Source of the DNA: Rhizobium sp. TH2
GTDB taxonomy: Bacteria > Pseudomonadota > Alphaproteobacteria > Rhizobiales > Rhizobiaceae
Assembly (NCBI RefSeq): GCF_024707525.1
Contig: NZ_CP062231.1
Coordinates: forward strand, 3,720,001 to 3,784,000
Direction of reading: 5' to 3'
DNA length: 64,000 nucleotides
How positions within the stretch are numbered: the stretch's first letter is position 1; every line of letters begins with the position of its first letter. A program made the position numbers and the translations under genes. The notes beneath the pieces were generated by a model. It saw only the letters and a list, made by a program, of their open reading frames with translations. It did not search any database and was not told the origin of the DNA. This document shows, in pieces, positions 44,682 to 53,570 of the stretch.

Positions 44682-45907
44682 CCGGCTCGCAAGGGCATTT
44701 CCCCCACGCTGGGAATATTGCCATCGAGGAAAATCAGTGCGCTCATCAGGTTGCCGGCCTTCGTTAGCGCCACGTGGTCGGGCTCCTCGTCGATGACGCT
44801 GATGGGCACCGGCAGGCCATAGCTCGGATTGTCGAGCGTCCTGGCAATACTGTCCTTCATCAGGTCCATGAACTGCACGCCTGGCCCGGCGAACACCAGC
44901 GGAATCGGGTCGAACATGCTGAAGAGATTGGAGAGCCCAGTGCCGATTGCCCGACCGGCCTCATGAAACGCCTCGCGCTCGGGACCATCCGCGGCGCGCG
45001 CCTTGTTGGCCAGCGCCTCCAGTTGGGCAGGCGTAGGCTCTTCTGCCAGCATCTTGCCGATATCTTCCCCCATCGCCGCGCGCCAGATCGAATGTTGCCC
45101 GGCATAGGCTTCGATGCAGCCGTGCCGGCCGCAGCGGCAAAGTGCGCCATCCGGTTTGTAGCACATATGGCCGAATTCGACCGCCGACGAGGCGATGCCG
45201 GAGAACAGACGGCCGTTGAGATAAAGCCCCATGCCGATGCCGATGGTCATCAGCACGGCTGCGAAATTCGGGCCGTAGCGTTCGGGCGCGCGCCAGCGCA
45301 GCGCTTCGGCGATCATGTTGCATTCATTGGCAAGCTCGGTGGGCGCGCCGAATTCGCGTTCCAACGCAGCACCGATCGGTATGTCGCCCACATCGATCAC
45401 CGGCGAAGACAAGAAGATCTTGCCGTCGCCATCGACAATGCCTTCGACGCCAACGCTGATCCGCGCCAGCGGCCCGATTTCATCGCGCTGGTCGTCGAGC
45501 AGCGACCTGAGGGTGCCGATCATCGAAGAGATGAGTTCGTCTGATGTCATCGCCTTGGTCTTGACCGCGTCCGTGCGCGAGCCGAGGAGATTGCCCGAAT
45601 AGTCATAGATATCGGCGCTGATCATGTTCAGTGCCAGCCGCATGATGGCGATAGATGCATAGCGCGGATTGGGAAGTAGCCGCACCTGCGGCCGCCCGCG
45701 CCGTTGGCCAATGGGCTCGCCGACCTGCTCGGCGGTCAGCACGTCGCGCTCCATCAGGCTGTTGGTGATGACCGTCACGGTGGAAGCCGACAAGCCCGTC
45801 GCTGCACTGAGTTCGGTACGCGACAGGTTTCCATTGCGGCGCAGCGCCATCAGAATACCGAACTGGTTCTGGCGGCGCACGTCATCAGGACGCACGATAA
45901 TGCTCAC
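44678..45907 (-). CDS. ROK-family transcriptional repressor (XylR-like)
   Basis: A 409-residue regulator. An N-terminal winged helix-turn-helix ('GNLSRTELSAATGLSASTVTVITNSL', about residues 25-50) is fused to a ROK sugar-kinase-like domain. The latter has the zinc motif 'CRCGRHGCIEAYAG' and 'MTIGIGMGLYLNG'. It is divergent from a xylose-type ABC transporter, so it probably represses that operon until the sugar binds. GTG at 45907 follows GGGAGGAG; the open frame to 45958 lacks such support. It is coupled to the downstream MBL-fold gene. Confidence 0.9.
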   Translation of the reverse strand: MSIIVRPDDVRRQNQFGILMALRRNGNLSRTELSAATGLSASTVTVITNSLMERDVLTAEQVGEPIGQRRGRPQVRLLPNPRYASIAIMRLALNMISADIYDYSGNLLGSRTDAVKTKAMTSDELISSMIGTLRSLLDDQRDEIGPLARISVGVEGIVDGDGKIFLSSPVIDVGDIPIGAALEREFGAPTELANECNMIAEALRWRAPERYGPNFAAVLMTIGIGMGLYLNGRLFSGIASSAVEFGHMCYKPDGALCRCGRHGCIEAYAGQHSIWRAAMGEDIGKMLAEEPTPAQLEALANKARAADGPEREAFHEAGRAIGTGLSNLFSMFDPIPLVFAGPGVQFMDLMKDSIARTLDNPSYGLPVPISVIDEEPDHVALTKAGNLMSALIFLDGNIPSVGEMPLRAG

Positions 45908-45989
45908 AGGCAGGCTCCTCCCGCGAAGGCCTGCTGCGGTGCAAAATAATCTTTGCAACGCAACAGCTTAGGCCTCCATCAAAATCCAT

Positions 45990-46018
45990 CTTGACACAGG
46001 TTGCATTGTGCGTCACTA
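45990..46018 (+). promoter_or_regulatory. Putative promoter of the xylF operon
   Basis: CTTGAC (45990-45995) matches the rhizobial -35 consensus. Seventeen bases later TCACTA (46013-46018) is a weak -10 candidate. The operator palindrome starts two bases after it, which would place it over the transcription start. Confidence 0.4.
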
Positions 46019-46019
46019 C

Positions 46020-46040
46020 TTTTTTCGAACCTCGAAAAAA
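46020..46040. promoter_or_regulatory. 21-bp operator palindrome of the ROK repressor
   Basis: TTTTTTCGA (46020-46028), spacer ACC, TCGAAAAAA (46032-46040): a perfect 9+9 inverted repeat. T-rich/A-rich arms around a CGA/TCG core fit the operators of ROK repressors. It lies between the divergent repressor and xylF, about 105 bp before the xylF ATG. Confidence 0.7.
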
Positions 46041-46144
46041 AGAGGCTCAGGAGCGGCCAGACGAGCCGGATGCGTAGGTAAGAGGACAGCATCCGGGCCA
46101 CGCGGCCAAATTTTGTTGATGCGATTCCGCATCGGGAGGACAAG

Positions 46145-47185
46145 ATGAAGAAATTAGCAATCGCGCTCGCCAGCGCCGTATTCGTGATGTCTGCCGCGGG
46201 CGCTGCCCTGGCCAAGGACAAGACCATCGCCGTATCCTGGAAGATCTTCCAGGAAGAGCGTTGGAAGACCGACGAAGCCGTCATCAAGAAGATCGTCGAA
46301 GCCAATGGCGACAAGTATATTTCCGCTGACGCCCAGGGTTCGGCCGCCAAGCAGCTGACCGACATCGAATCTCTGATGTCGCAAGGCGCTGACATCCTGA
46401 TCATTTGCCCTTGGGATTCCGAAGCGATCCTGCCGGCAGTTGAAAAGGCCGCCTCGGAAGGTATTCCGATGATCGCCTACGACGTGCAGATCGAGCATCC
46501 CTCGGTTCTCTACATGACCTTCAATAATGTCGGCGTCGGTCGCCTGATGACCGAAGAGCTGCTGAAGGTGAAGAACGAAGGCAACTTCGCCATCATCAAG
46601 GGCGACCCAGGCGATCCGAACGCCACCTTCCTTCTCCAGGGCATGATGGAAGTACTCAAGACGCAGATCGACGCCGGCAAGATCAAGATCGTTGCCGAAG
46701 CGTCGTCGGATGGCTGGAAGCCGGAAAATGCCCAGAAGAACATGGAACAGATCCTGACGTCGAACGACAACAAGATCGACGCCGTTCTTTCCGAGAACGA
46801 CGGCATGGCCGGCGGCGTCGTTGCCGCGCTTCAGGCACAGGGTCTCGCGGGCGATGTTCCGGTCACCGGCCAGGACGGCGACAAGGCCGCTCTGAACCGC
46901 GTTGCCCAGGGCACTCAGCTCGTGTCGGTCTGGAAGGACTCCCGCGAACTCGGCAAGCTCGTTTCCGAAGCAGCTCTGATGCTCGTCGACGGCAAAACCT
47001 TTGCTGACATCCCGAACGTGACGAAGTTCAAGGACGGCGCCCGCAAGGTTGAAGTCGACGCTGTTCTGCTGACCCCGACCGCGATCACCAAGGACAACCT
47101 GAACCTCGTCATCGACGCAGGCTGGGTTGACAAGGCCACGGTTTGCGCAGGCGTCGCAGCCGGCGCGGTCGCAGCTTGCAACTAA
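46145..47185 (+). CDS. xylF: Periplasmic xylose-type sugar-binding protein
   Basis: A 346-residue periplasmic binding protein with a signal peptide (cleavage near 'GAALA/KD'). It resembles XylF of alphaproteobacteria: 'IAVSWKIFQEERWKTDEAVIKK' read in parts, 'SADAQGSAAKQLTDIESLMSQG', 'IIKGDPGDPNATFLLQGM' and 'VLSENDGMAGGVVAALQAQG'. D-xylose is the likely ligand, given the ROK regulator and the transporter genes downstream, but allose or ribose-like sugars are possible. A strong hairpin separates it from the permease. Confidence 0.88.
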   Translation: MKKLAIALASAVFVMSAAGAALAKDKTIAVSWKIFQEERWKTDEAVIKKIVEANGDKYISADAQGSAAKQLTDIESLMSQGADILIICPWDSEAILPAVEKAASEGIPMIAYDVQIEHPSVLYMTFNNVGVGRLMTEELLKVKNEGNFAIIKGDPGDPNATFLLQGMMEVLKTQIDAGKIKIVAEASSDGWKPENAQKNMEQILTSNDNKIDAVLSENDGMAGGVVAALQAQGLAGDVPVTGQDGDKAALNRVAQGTQLVSVWKDSRELGKLVSEAALMLVDGKTFADIPNVTKFKDGARKVEVDAVLLTPTAITKDNLNLVIDAGWVDKATVCAGVAAGAVAACN

Positions 47186-47208
47186 GCTGACGGCAGGTCC
47201 TGAATAAG

Positions 47209-47242
47209 CGCGCCGCCCTTTGCAAAGAGGGCGGCGCGTTTT
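47209..47242 (+). terminator. Hairpin between xylF and the permease gene
   Basis: CGCGCCGCCCT (47209-47219) and AGGGCGGCGCG (47228-47238) form an 11-bp perfect stem followed by TTTTAC. The short T-run suggests partial termination or 3'-end protection of the binding-protein message, leaving lower expression of xylH and xylG. Confidence 0.75.
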
Positions 47243-47341
47243 ACAAGTGATGACACGACTGGCGCCGTCTCTGCGGGGAGCGGCGCAGGCAAGAACGAAA
47301 AACAGGGATGAGCAATCCCGAAACCGAGGGGAGTGCGCCGC

Positions 47342-48658
47342 ATGAGCAACGCGCAAGTATCCAGTGGCCCGGCCATACAGGAAGAAGGTGCTGTAAAAAC
47401 CTTCCTCAGAGCGACGGAAATCGACACGCGCATGCTGGGCATGATCGGCGCATTGATCGCGATCTGGGTCGGCTTCAATGCCTATGGCTATTTCATCAAC
47501 GGCTTCGGCGCCTTCCTGACCTATCGAAACCTGTGGAACCTGTCCGTCCAGACATCGTCCATCACGGTTATGGCCACGGGCATGGTGCTGATCATCGTGA
47601 CCCGGAACATTGACCTCTCGGTCGGCTCGATGCTCGGCGTGACCGCCATGTTGATGGGCGCGCTACAGGTCTGGGTCCTTCCGACCTATCTCGGCATCGG
47701 CCATCCCGCCATATGGATCATCACGGTCATCTTCGGATTGATCGTCGGCTGCGCCATCGGCTCGTTCCAGGGCTATCTGATCGCCTATCTGGAGATTCCA
47801 TCCTTCATTGTCACGCTTGGCGGCATGCTCGTCTGGCGCGGCGCGGCGTGGTGGGTCGCCCGCGGTGAAACGATTTCGCCGCTCGACCAGACCTTCGTTC
47901 TTATCGGTGGCGGTCCATATGGTTCGATCGGGGCGATGGCGAGCTGGATAGTCGCGGTCATCGCCTGCGTCGGCATCATTTTCATGATCATGAACGCACG
48001 GCGCCAGCGCGCCCGCTTCGGCTTTCCCATGCGCCCCGTCTGGGCCGAATACCTGATCGGCGGCATGAGCACGGTCATCGTTCTCGGCGCCACCTGGATC
48101 ATGAACAGTTACTACTGGCCGAAGGGTATCGTTCGCAACTACGCCAAGGCAAACAACCTCGATCCCGCAGTGCTGGGCGATATCGGCCATGGCTGGGCTA
48201 TTCCCGTACTGATCGCGCTTTTCATCGTCATGGCAATGACATTCGTCACGACGCGCACCAAGTTCGGCCGCTATGTCTTCGCCATGGGTGGCAATCCTGA
48301 AGCGGCCGATCTCGCCGGTATCAACACCAAGCGACTGACGATGCTCATCTTCTCGCTGATGGGTGTGCTGGTCGGCATCTCCGCCTGTATTTCATCGGCA
48401 CGCCTGACGTCATCGACCGTGGCGCTCGGTCAGTTCGACGAACTCTATGTCATCGCCGCTGCCGTCATCGGCGGTACGTCGCTGGCCGGCGGCTCGGGTA
48501 CGATCTACGGCGCCATGATCGGCGCGCTGATCATGCAGTCACTCTATTCCGGCATGGTGCTGATCGGCTTCGATGCGGCGATCCAGGCCATGGTCGTCGG
48601 TATCGTACTCGTACTCGCCGTCTACATCGACACCGTCTATCGCAAGCACGCCAAGTAA
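47342..48658 (+). CDS. xylH: Xylose-type ABC transporter permease
   Basis: A 438-residue CUT2 permease with roughly ten to twelve hydrophobic helices. The first half has '[20 protein letters not shown]' and '[20 protein letters not shown]'. The second half has '[19 protein letters not shown]' and '[23 protein letters not shown]'. Length and the central loop (about residues 215-260) match XylH rather than RbsC, which is nearer 320. ATG 47342 has GAGGGGAG upstream. The ATPase gene follows by 14 bp. Confidence 0.9.
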   Translation: MSNAQVSSGPAIQEEGAVKTFLRATEIDTRMLGMIGALIAIWVGFNAYGYFINGFGAFLTYRNLWNLSVQTSSITVMATGMVLIIVTRNIDLSVGSMLGVTAMLMGALQVWVLPTYLGIGHPAIWIITVIFGLIVGCAIGSFQGYLIAYLEIPSFIVTLGGMLVWRGAAWWVARGETISPLDQTFVLIGGGPYGSIGAMASWIVAVIACVGIIFMIMNARRQRARFGFPMRPVWAEYLIGGMSTVIVLGATWIMNSYYWPKGIVRNYAKANNLDPAVLGDIGHGWAIPVLIALFIVMAMTFVTTRTKFGRYVFAMGGNPEAADLAGINTKRLTMLIFSLMGVLVGISACISSARLTSSTVALGQFDELYVIAAAVIGGTSLAGGSGTIYGAMIGALIMQSLYSGMVLIGFDAAIQAMVVGIVLVLAVYIDTVYRKHAK

Positions 48659-48672
48659 GGGAGGGTCGTCCA

Positions 48673-49473
48673 ATGGAAACAGTCGCAACGTACCAGAAGC
48701 CCTCCGGCACCCCGCTTGTCGAAATGCGCGACGTCTCGATCGCATTCGGCGGCATCAAGGCGGTCGACCATGCCTCGGTCGACCTTTTCCCCGGCGAAGT
48801 CGTGGCACTTCTCGGCCATAACGGCGCCGGCAAGTCGACCCTGATCAAGGTTCTCTCCGGCGCCTACCAGCGCGACCACGGCGATATCCTGATCAATGGC
48901 GAGACGGTGGAGATCAACAATCCCCGTCATGCCAAGCGCCATGGCATCGAAACCATCTACCAGACGCTCGGCCTGGCCGATAACGTCGATGCCGCCGCCA
49001 ATCTCTTCCTCGGCCGCGAGATCCTCACTAAGTGGGGCACGCTCGACGACGTGGCGATGGAAGCCGAAGCCCGCAGGGTCATGGGGCGGCTCAATCCGAA
49101 CTTTCGCCGCTTCAAGGAGCCGGTAAAGGCTCTCTCCGGCGGTCAGCGGCAATCGGTGGCGATCGCGCGCGCGATCATGTTCAACGCGCGCATCCTGATC
49201 ATGGACGAGCCGACGGCAGCGCTCGGACCGCAGGAGACGGCTCAGGTCGGGGAACTGATCAAGCAACTCAAGGCGGACGGTATCGGCATCTTCCTGATCA
49301 GCCACGATATCCATGACGTCTTCGATCTCGCCGATCGCGTCTCCGTCATGAAGAACGGCAAGGTCGTCGGCTACGCGCGCACCCAGGATGTGACCAAGGA
49401 CGAAGTGCTCGGCATGATCATCCTCGGGAAGGTGCCGCCGGGCGCCGTGCCCGGTCCGGGCGCCATGGTCTGA
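48673..49473 (+). CDS. xylG: Xylose-type ABC transporter ATPase, single-domain
   Basis: A 266-residue protein with one ABC domain: Walker A '[12 protein letters not shown]', Q-loop region '[22 protein letters not shown]', signature '[15 protein letters not shown]' and Walker B '[13 protein letters not shown]'. E. coli XylG and the GguA in this window are double-length. Single-domain ATPases are seen in the rhizobial FrcA/XylG-like systems, where two copies presumably pair. It is the last gene of the operon and is followed by a clear terminator. Confidence 0.88.
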   Translation: METVATYQKPSGTPLVEMRDVSIAFGGIKAVDHASVDLFPGEVVALLGHNGAGKSTLIKVLSGAYQRDHGDILINGETVEINNPRHAKRHGIETIYQTLGLADNVDAAANLFLGREILTKWGTLDDVAMEAEARRVMGRLNPNFRRFKEPVKALSGGQRQSVAIARAIMFNARILIMDEPTAALGPQETAQVGELIKQLKADGIGIFLISHDIHDVFDLADRVSVMKNGKVVGYARTQDVTKDEVLGMIILGKVPPGAVPGPGAMV

Positions 49474-49497
49474 GCGACGCGGAAATCCAGTCAGAAG

Positions 49498-49531
49498 GGG
49501 CGCGGCATTCCTGTCGCGCCCTTTTCTTTTT
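49498..49531 (+). terminator. Rho-independent terminator of the xyl operon
   Basis: GGGCGCG (49498-49504), a ten-base loop, CGCGCCC (49515-49521), then TTTTCTTTTTC. It begins 25 bp after the ATPase stop. Confidence 0.9.
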
Positions 49532-49714
49532 CAAGGGCCGCGAATCACGCAGCGAATATTCATACTTTCTTAACCAAGGGCATCGTTCGACAGTTCGATT
49601 TCATACTGCGCTATGCAACTGAATCGATTTTATCCGGCACTCCACACCTATATGACCGCCTAAGGGTTGCATTAGCGGCACGATCGGTCATCCTGTTCCC
49701 TGGAGGAAACTCGT

Positions 49715-49759
49715 ATGACTCATACGCTGGGGGAAATGGCAAATCCGGTAGATCATTAA
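49715..49759 (+). CDS. Possible 14-residue micropeptide ORF
   Basis: In the 365-bp stretch between the xyl terminator and the next gene, GGAGGAA (49702-49708) precedes an ATG by six bases. This opens a 14-codon frame (MTHTLGEMANPVDH) ending in TAA. The ribosome binding site is near-ideal, which is unusual for a chance ORF. It could be a leader peptide for the small membrane protein 80 bp downstream, part of a small RNA, or accidental. The remaining gap DNA (49,532-49,700) shows no open frame or terminator that I can support. Confidence 0.35.
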   Translation: MTHTLGEMANPVDH

Positions 49760-49838
49760 ATTGCATCATATCGGCACAAAGATTTCTTAGAAGGTTTCAG
49801 GCAATCTCCCGATAGTACGGGTTGCTCTGGAGGGCACG

Positions 49839-50063
49839 ATGATCTTCATGACCGCGCTTGCCACGGGTCTGTTTACCGCGATGCTGCGATCGGCTTTTGC
49901 CGTTATCGCCGTATCGTTCATGATCGCGCTCGCCTTCTTCGCGGCCTTCCTGATTTCCGGCGCGGGGATTTACACCTTTCTCGTATCGGTCGCCGGTTTC
50001 AACGCCGGGCTCATCGCCCTCGGCGCCGGCTACATGATCAACGCCTCGGCCACCTCGAACTGA
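49839..50063 (+). CDS. Small hydrophobic membrane protein, unknown function
   Basis: A 74-residue protein preceded by GGAGGG. Nearly the whole chain is hydrophobic: about two helices at residues 14-40 ('FAVIAVSFMIALAFFAAFLI') and 45-66 ('FLVSVAGFNAGLIALGAGYMI'), with few charges. I recognise no domain. Strong ribosome binding site, sensible membrane topology and lack of a competing frame support it as real. It stands alone between the xyl terminator and the aldolase leader. Confidence 0.65.
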   Translation: MIFMTALATGLFTAMLRSAFAVIAVSFMIALAFFAAFLISGAGIYTFLVSVAGFNAGLIALGAGYMINASATSN

Positions 50064-50150
50064 CTTAGGCATTCGCGCCCGCGATCTCGTGATCGCTTCG
50101 CCTCCGGCGCCAAATTTGAACATCCTAATTTTGCTAAACGATTGAAAACA

Positions 50151-50243
50151 GCGCGGTGCCATTGACCGCGCCAGAAGTTGCGGCAATATCGAGCCGCGGC
50201 CCTTCAGGGCACGCATCGGTGCCGAACCCGCCGTCAAGGCGGG
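50151..50243 (+). promoter_or_regulatory. Leader hairpins upstream of fructose-bisphosphate aldolase
   Basis: Two hairpins lie in the leader: GCGCGGT/ACCGCGC with a 7-base loop (50151-50171) and CCCGCC/GGCGGG with loop GTCAA (50227-50243). The second ends 7 bases before the purine-rich ribosome binding site AAGGGAAGGA (50251-50260), so it could influence translation. No terminator T-tract follows either. Confidence 0.4.
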
Positions 50244-50266
50244 AACGAAAAAGGGAAGGAATTCGG

Positions 50267-51331
50267 ATGGCGCGTATCACACTCAGGCAATTGCTCGATC
50301 ACGCCGCGGAACACAGCTATGGCGTTCCTGCATTCAATATCAACAACATGGAACAGGGTCTGGCGATCATGGAGGCCGCAGCCGCGACCCATTCGCCGGT
50401 GATCCTGCAGGCGAGCCGCGGCGCCCGCTCTTATGCCAACGACATCGTACTCGCCAAGCTGATCGACGCGCTGGTGGAACTGCATCCTGACATTCCGGTT
50501 TGCATGCATCTCGACCATGGCAACAACGAAGCCACCTGCGCGACCGCCATGCAGCACGGCTTCACCTCAGTGATGATGGATGGCTCGCTGAAGGAAGACG
50601 GCAAGACGCCTGCTGACTACGACTACAATGCCGGCATCACCCGCCGCGTCACCCAGATGGCCCATTGGGGCGGTGTTTCAGTCGAGGGTGAAATCGGCGT
50701 ACTCGGCTCGCTTGAGTCAGGCGAAGGCGAGCAGGAAGACGGCCATGGTGCCGAAGGCGTGTTGAGCCACGACCAGTTGTTGACTGACCCCGAACAGGCC
50801 TCGCAGTTCGTGCGCGAGACCCAGGTCGATGCGCTGGCCGTCGCCATGGGCACGAGCCACGGCGCCTACAAGTTTTCCCGCAAGCCGGATGGCGCCGTGC
50901 TCGCCATGAGCGTGATCGAGGAAATCCATCGCCGCCTGCCCGACACCCACCTCGTAATGCACGGCTCGTCCTCGGTGCCGGAGGATCTGCAGGAAATCAT
51001 CAACAAGTACGGCGGCCAGATGAAGCCGACCTGGGGCGTGCCGGTCGAGGAGATCCAGCGCGGCATCAAGCACGGCGTGCGCAAGATCAACATCGACACC
51101 GACAACCGCATGGCGATGACCGGCGCGATCCGCAAGGTGCTGACGGAGAACCCGTCGGAATTCGATCCGCGCAAATACCTGACGCCCGCCATGGCGGCGA
51201 TGCGGAAGCTCTGCGCCGAAAGGTTCGAAGCTTTCGGCACCGCAGGCAATGCCGGGAAGATCAAGGTGCTGCCGCTTTCGGAGATGGCCAAGCGCTACAA
51301 ATCGGGCAGCCTGGCACCGAAGATCGCCTGA
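50267..51331 (+). CDS. fba: Fructose-bisphosphate aldolase, class II
   Basis: A 354-residue zinc aldolase that cleaves fructose 1,6-bisphosphate (or, in Calvin-cycle CbbA, joins trioses). It shows '[13 protein letters not shown]', the metal and catalytic segment '[11 protein letters not shown]' (His/Asp), '[11 protein letters not shown]', '[10 protein letters not shown]' and 'LVMHGSSS' with a zinc His followed by the phosphate-binding Ser. ATG 50267 lies after a strong ribosome binding site. The open frame extends upstream to 50156 without likeness. Monocistronic with its own leader; a terminator follows. Confidence 0.95.
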   Translation: MARITLRQLLDHAAEHSYGVPAFNINNMEQGLAIMEAAAATHSPVILQASRGARSYANDIVLAKLIDALVELHPDIPVCMHLDHGNNEATCATAMQHGFTSVMMDGSLKEDGKTPADYDYNAGITRRVTQMAHWGGVSVEGEIGVLGSLESGEGEQEDGHGAEGVLSHDQLLTDPEQASQFVRETQVDALAVAMGTSHGAYKFSRKPDGAVLAMSVIEEIHRRLPDTHLVMHGSSSVPEDLQEIINKYGGQMKPTWGVPVEEIQRGIKHGVRKINIDTDNRMAMTGAIRKVLTENPSEFDPRKYLTPAMAAMRKLCAERFEAFGTAGNAGKIKVLPLSEMAKRYKSGSLAPKIA

Positions 51332-51353
51332 TATATCCCGGACGAATGACATT

Positions 51354-51386
51354 GCGCGGCTGCCTCGGCGGCCGCGCTTTCGTTTC
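51354..51386. terminator. Terminator after the aldolase gene
   Basis: GCGCGGC (51354-51360) and GCCGCGC (51371-51377) with a 10-base loop, then TTTCGTTTC. It lies between the convergent aldolase and LtrA genes and reads best for the rightward transcript. Confidence 0.75.
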
Positions 51387-52665
51387 AATGCACCGTACCA
51401 CTCTTCTCGAGATCACGCTCCAGCGCCTCGGCCTGATGCCTGTGGCCGAGAAATTCGTACCCCACGACAGTGACGATCGGCGCGAACATCAGGACGATCA
51501 GCGCATAGGTGAGATTGATGCCGGCCGCGGCCGCCGCGATCGAGACCGCAAAGACCACCAGCGTCGCGGCAATGAGCCAGACGTGGAAACGATCACCTTC
51601 CTGCACCATGTAGGTGTAGAGCGCGTAGATTGCTCCGACATAGACCAGCACCGGCAGGGCGACAGTCATTAGCGTCGCCACCGCCCCGATATGGGCCTTT
51701 TGATCGATGTAATAGGCCGCGACATGCAGGCCCGCGCCCGTCGCCACGATTGCGGCGAAGATGATCATGTGGCTATAGCCCCAGATGAATGAACGCTCGC
51801 GATGCACATGCAGCACATGGGCACTCGGGATGGTGTAATACATCCACCACATGGCGAAGGTCAGCCCCACGCCCGCGATGCAGACGAGTCCCGCATCCAT
51901 GGTCCAGCCCTTGCCATCGACCACCGCCGACAGGCTCGCCACGGTGCCGACCACGCCCTCGCCCAGCGCGATGATGGCCAGCAGGCCGTAGCGCTCGACG
52001 ATATGGTGCGCGTGCCACGGCGTGCCGCCGAACTTTCGCTCGGCGATATACGGCCCCGCCATTTCAACGACGACGAGGGCAGTAGCCATGATGAAGGTCA
52101 CCAGCAGCGAGAAATCGATAAAAATCAGCACGATCCAGCCGATCTGCGCAATGGTGATGGCCACCACATAGGCCATGCAGGCCTGGCGTCGGCTCGGATC
52201 CTGCCTTGCGGCGCGCAGCCACTGGAAGATCAGCGCCACCCGCATGATGACATAGCCCAGAACCATGATGCCATTGTCGAAATGGCCGCCATGTTCGATC
52301 GAGGCAAACATGCGCGGCAGGCCGATGGCCAGCACGATGACGCCGATCATCTGCACCATGGTGACGACACGGAATATCCAGTCGTCGGTATCATAGGCCG
52401 AGGCGAACCAGGAGAAATTGATCCAGGCCCAGCAGATGGCGAAGCAGGCGAAGCTGAAACCCGTAATTGCCGTGAAATAATGCCCTTCGGCCAGGGCATG
52501 GGCAAATTGCGAGGCAGCCAGTCCGAAGGCGATGACGAATGTCAGGTCGAAGAGCAGTTCGAGCGGGGTTGCCGTCCGGTGCTCCTCATGGGGATCGCGG
52601 CCGCCCATCTTCGTGACGTGGTGATGAAGTTCTTCCGGTGTCGGCGGCTTTGGGCTGGACGGCAT
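51385..52665 (-). CDS. LtrA (low-temperature requirement A) family membrane protein
   Basis: A 426-residue protein with about twelve hydrophobic helices. The family N-terminus is present: 'HRTATPLELLFDLTFVIAFGLAASQFAH' (read in parts), where ELFFDL is the signature. 'HHIVERYGLLAIIALGEGVVGTVASLSAV' in the centre is also characteristic. LtrA was named for listerial growth at low temperature; its transport or signalling role is not known. Monocistronic and convergent with fba. Confidence 0.9.
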   Translation of the reverse strand: MPSSPKPPTPEELHHHVTKMGGRDPHEEHRTATPLELLFDLTFVIAFGLAASQFAHALAEGHYFTAITGFSFACFAICWAWINFSWFASAYDTDDWIFRVVTMVQMIGVIVLAIGLPRMFASIEHGGHFDNGIMVLGYVIMRVALIFQWLRAARQDPSRRQACMAYVVAITIAQIGWIVLIFIDFSLLVTFIMATALVVVEMAGPYIAERKFGGTPWHAHHIVERYGLLAIIALGEGVVGTVASLSAVVDGKGWTMDAGLVCIAGVGLTFAMWWMYYTIPSAHVLHVHRERSFIWGYSHMIIFAAIVATGAGLHVAAYYIDQKAHIGAVATLMTVALPVLVYVGAIYALYTYMVQEGDRFHVWLIAATLVVFAVSIAAAAAGINLTYALIVLMFAPIVTVVGYEFLGHRHQAEALERDLEKSGTVH

Positions 52666-52727
52666 TGCACTCCCCTCGTGATCCCTGAAGGTGAGTTAAC
52701 GAGGCTCGCGCGAGAACGTCAAGCCGG

Positions 52728-53396
52728 TCAGGCGCTTGCCTTCTCCCGTATCGACTGGTGGCCATAGGTGCCGAAGCTTTTGGCGACACCCGCGATCTCG
52801 TCATCGGCCAGGAGGACCGGCCCGCCGATCAGCAGCGTGTGGTAATATTGCTTGGCGATGGTCTCCAGTTCCACCGCCGCCCACATGGCTTTCTCCAGGC
52901 TCGAACCGGTGGTGAGCATGCCGTGATTGGCCATCAGGCAGGCGCTGCGTCCTTCGAGCGCCTTGATCACATTGACCGACAGTTCCTGGGTTCCGTAGCG
53001 CGCATAATTGCACACCCGGACATCGTTGCCGCCAAAGGCCGCGATCATGTAGTGGCAGGCGGGGATCGGCTTGCGCGCCATGGCGAGGATGGTGGCGAAG
53101 GTCGAATGCGTATGCACCACCGAATTGACCTCGGGCCGCGCGCGCATGATGTCGAGATGGAACCGCCATTCCACGGAGGGCTTCTTCGGCCCATCCCAGA
53201 CACCATCGGTGCTGGCGAGCGAAAGCGACGCGATCATGTCAGGGGTCATCTCGTCATAGGGGATGGAACTCGGGGTGATCAGCATCCGGTCGCCATGCCG
53301 CACGCTGATATTGCCCGATGTGCCCTGGTTGAGCCCTGTCGCGTTCATCTGGCGGCAATGATCAATGATGGATCGGCGGATTTCCAGTTCGGACAT
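52728..53396 (-). CDS. Class II aldolase/adducin family, fuculose-phosphate aldolase type
   Basis: A 222-residue zinc aldolase with 'NQGTSGNISVRHGDRMLITPSSIPYDEM' (phosphate-binding region, read in parts), the metal pair in 'VVHTHSTFATILA', and 'CLMANHGMLTTGSS'. 'SVEWRFHLDIM' holds the catalytic Glu. The length equals FucA. It may cleave L-fuculose 1-phosphate or a related ketose phosphate, or be a 5-deoxyribose salvage aldolase. No sugar kinase or isomerase is adjacent. ATG 53396 has GAGGAAG upstream; the frame opens 21 codons earlier. Confidence 0.88.
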   Translation of the reverse strand: MSELEIRRSIIDHCRQMNATGLNQGTSGNISVRHGDRMLITPSSIPYDEMTPDMIASLSLASTDGVWDGPKKPSVEWRFHLDIMRARPEVNSVVHTHSTFATILAMARKPIPACHYMIAAFGGNDVRVCNYARYGTQELSVNVIKALEGRSACLMANHGMLTTGSSLEKAMWAAVELETIAKQYYHTLLIGGPVLLADDEIAGVAKSFGTYGHQSIREKASA

Positions 53397-53543
53397 GATG
53401 CTTCCTCGGCGCATGATTTTGAGATCGTTTCCGGCAACATAGGACAGTTGTCCGATCACGGCATCTCAATTTTCGCGAGTCACGTCGGGATTCCAACAAG
53501 TTACCGTAATGACTCTATTTTCCTGGATTCGAGTCTTGCTAAT

Positions 53544-53558
53544 GTTCTTCTTTTGTTC
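53544..53558. promoter_or_regulatory. LexA box of the mutasome operon
   Basis: GTTC (53544-53547), seven bases, GTTC (53555-53558): the direct-repeat LexA operator established for alphaproteobacteria. It ends 12 bp before the imuA ATG, leaving hardly any 5' leader, so LexA binding should block the start of transcription directly. Confidence 0.9.
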
Positions 53559-53570
53559 TAATTTTTCCAC

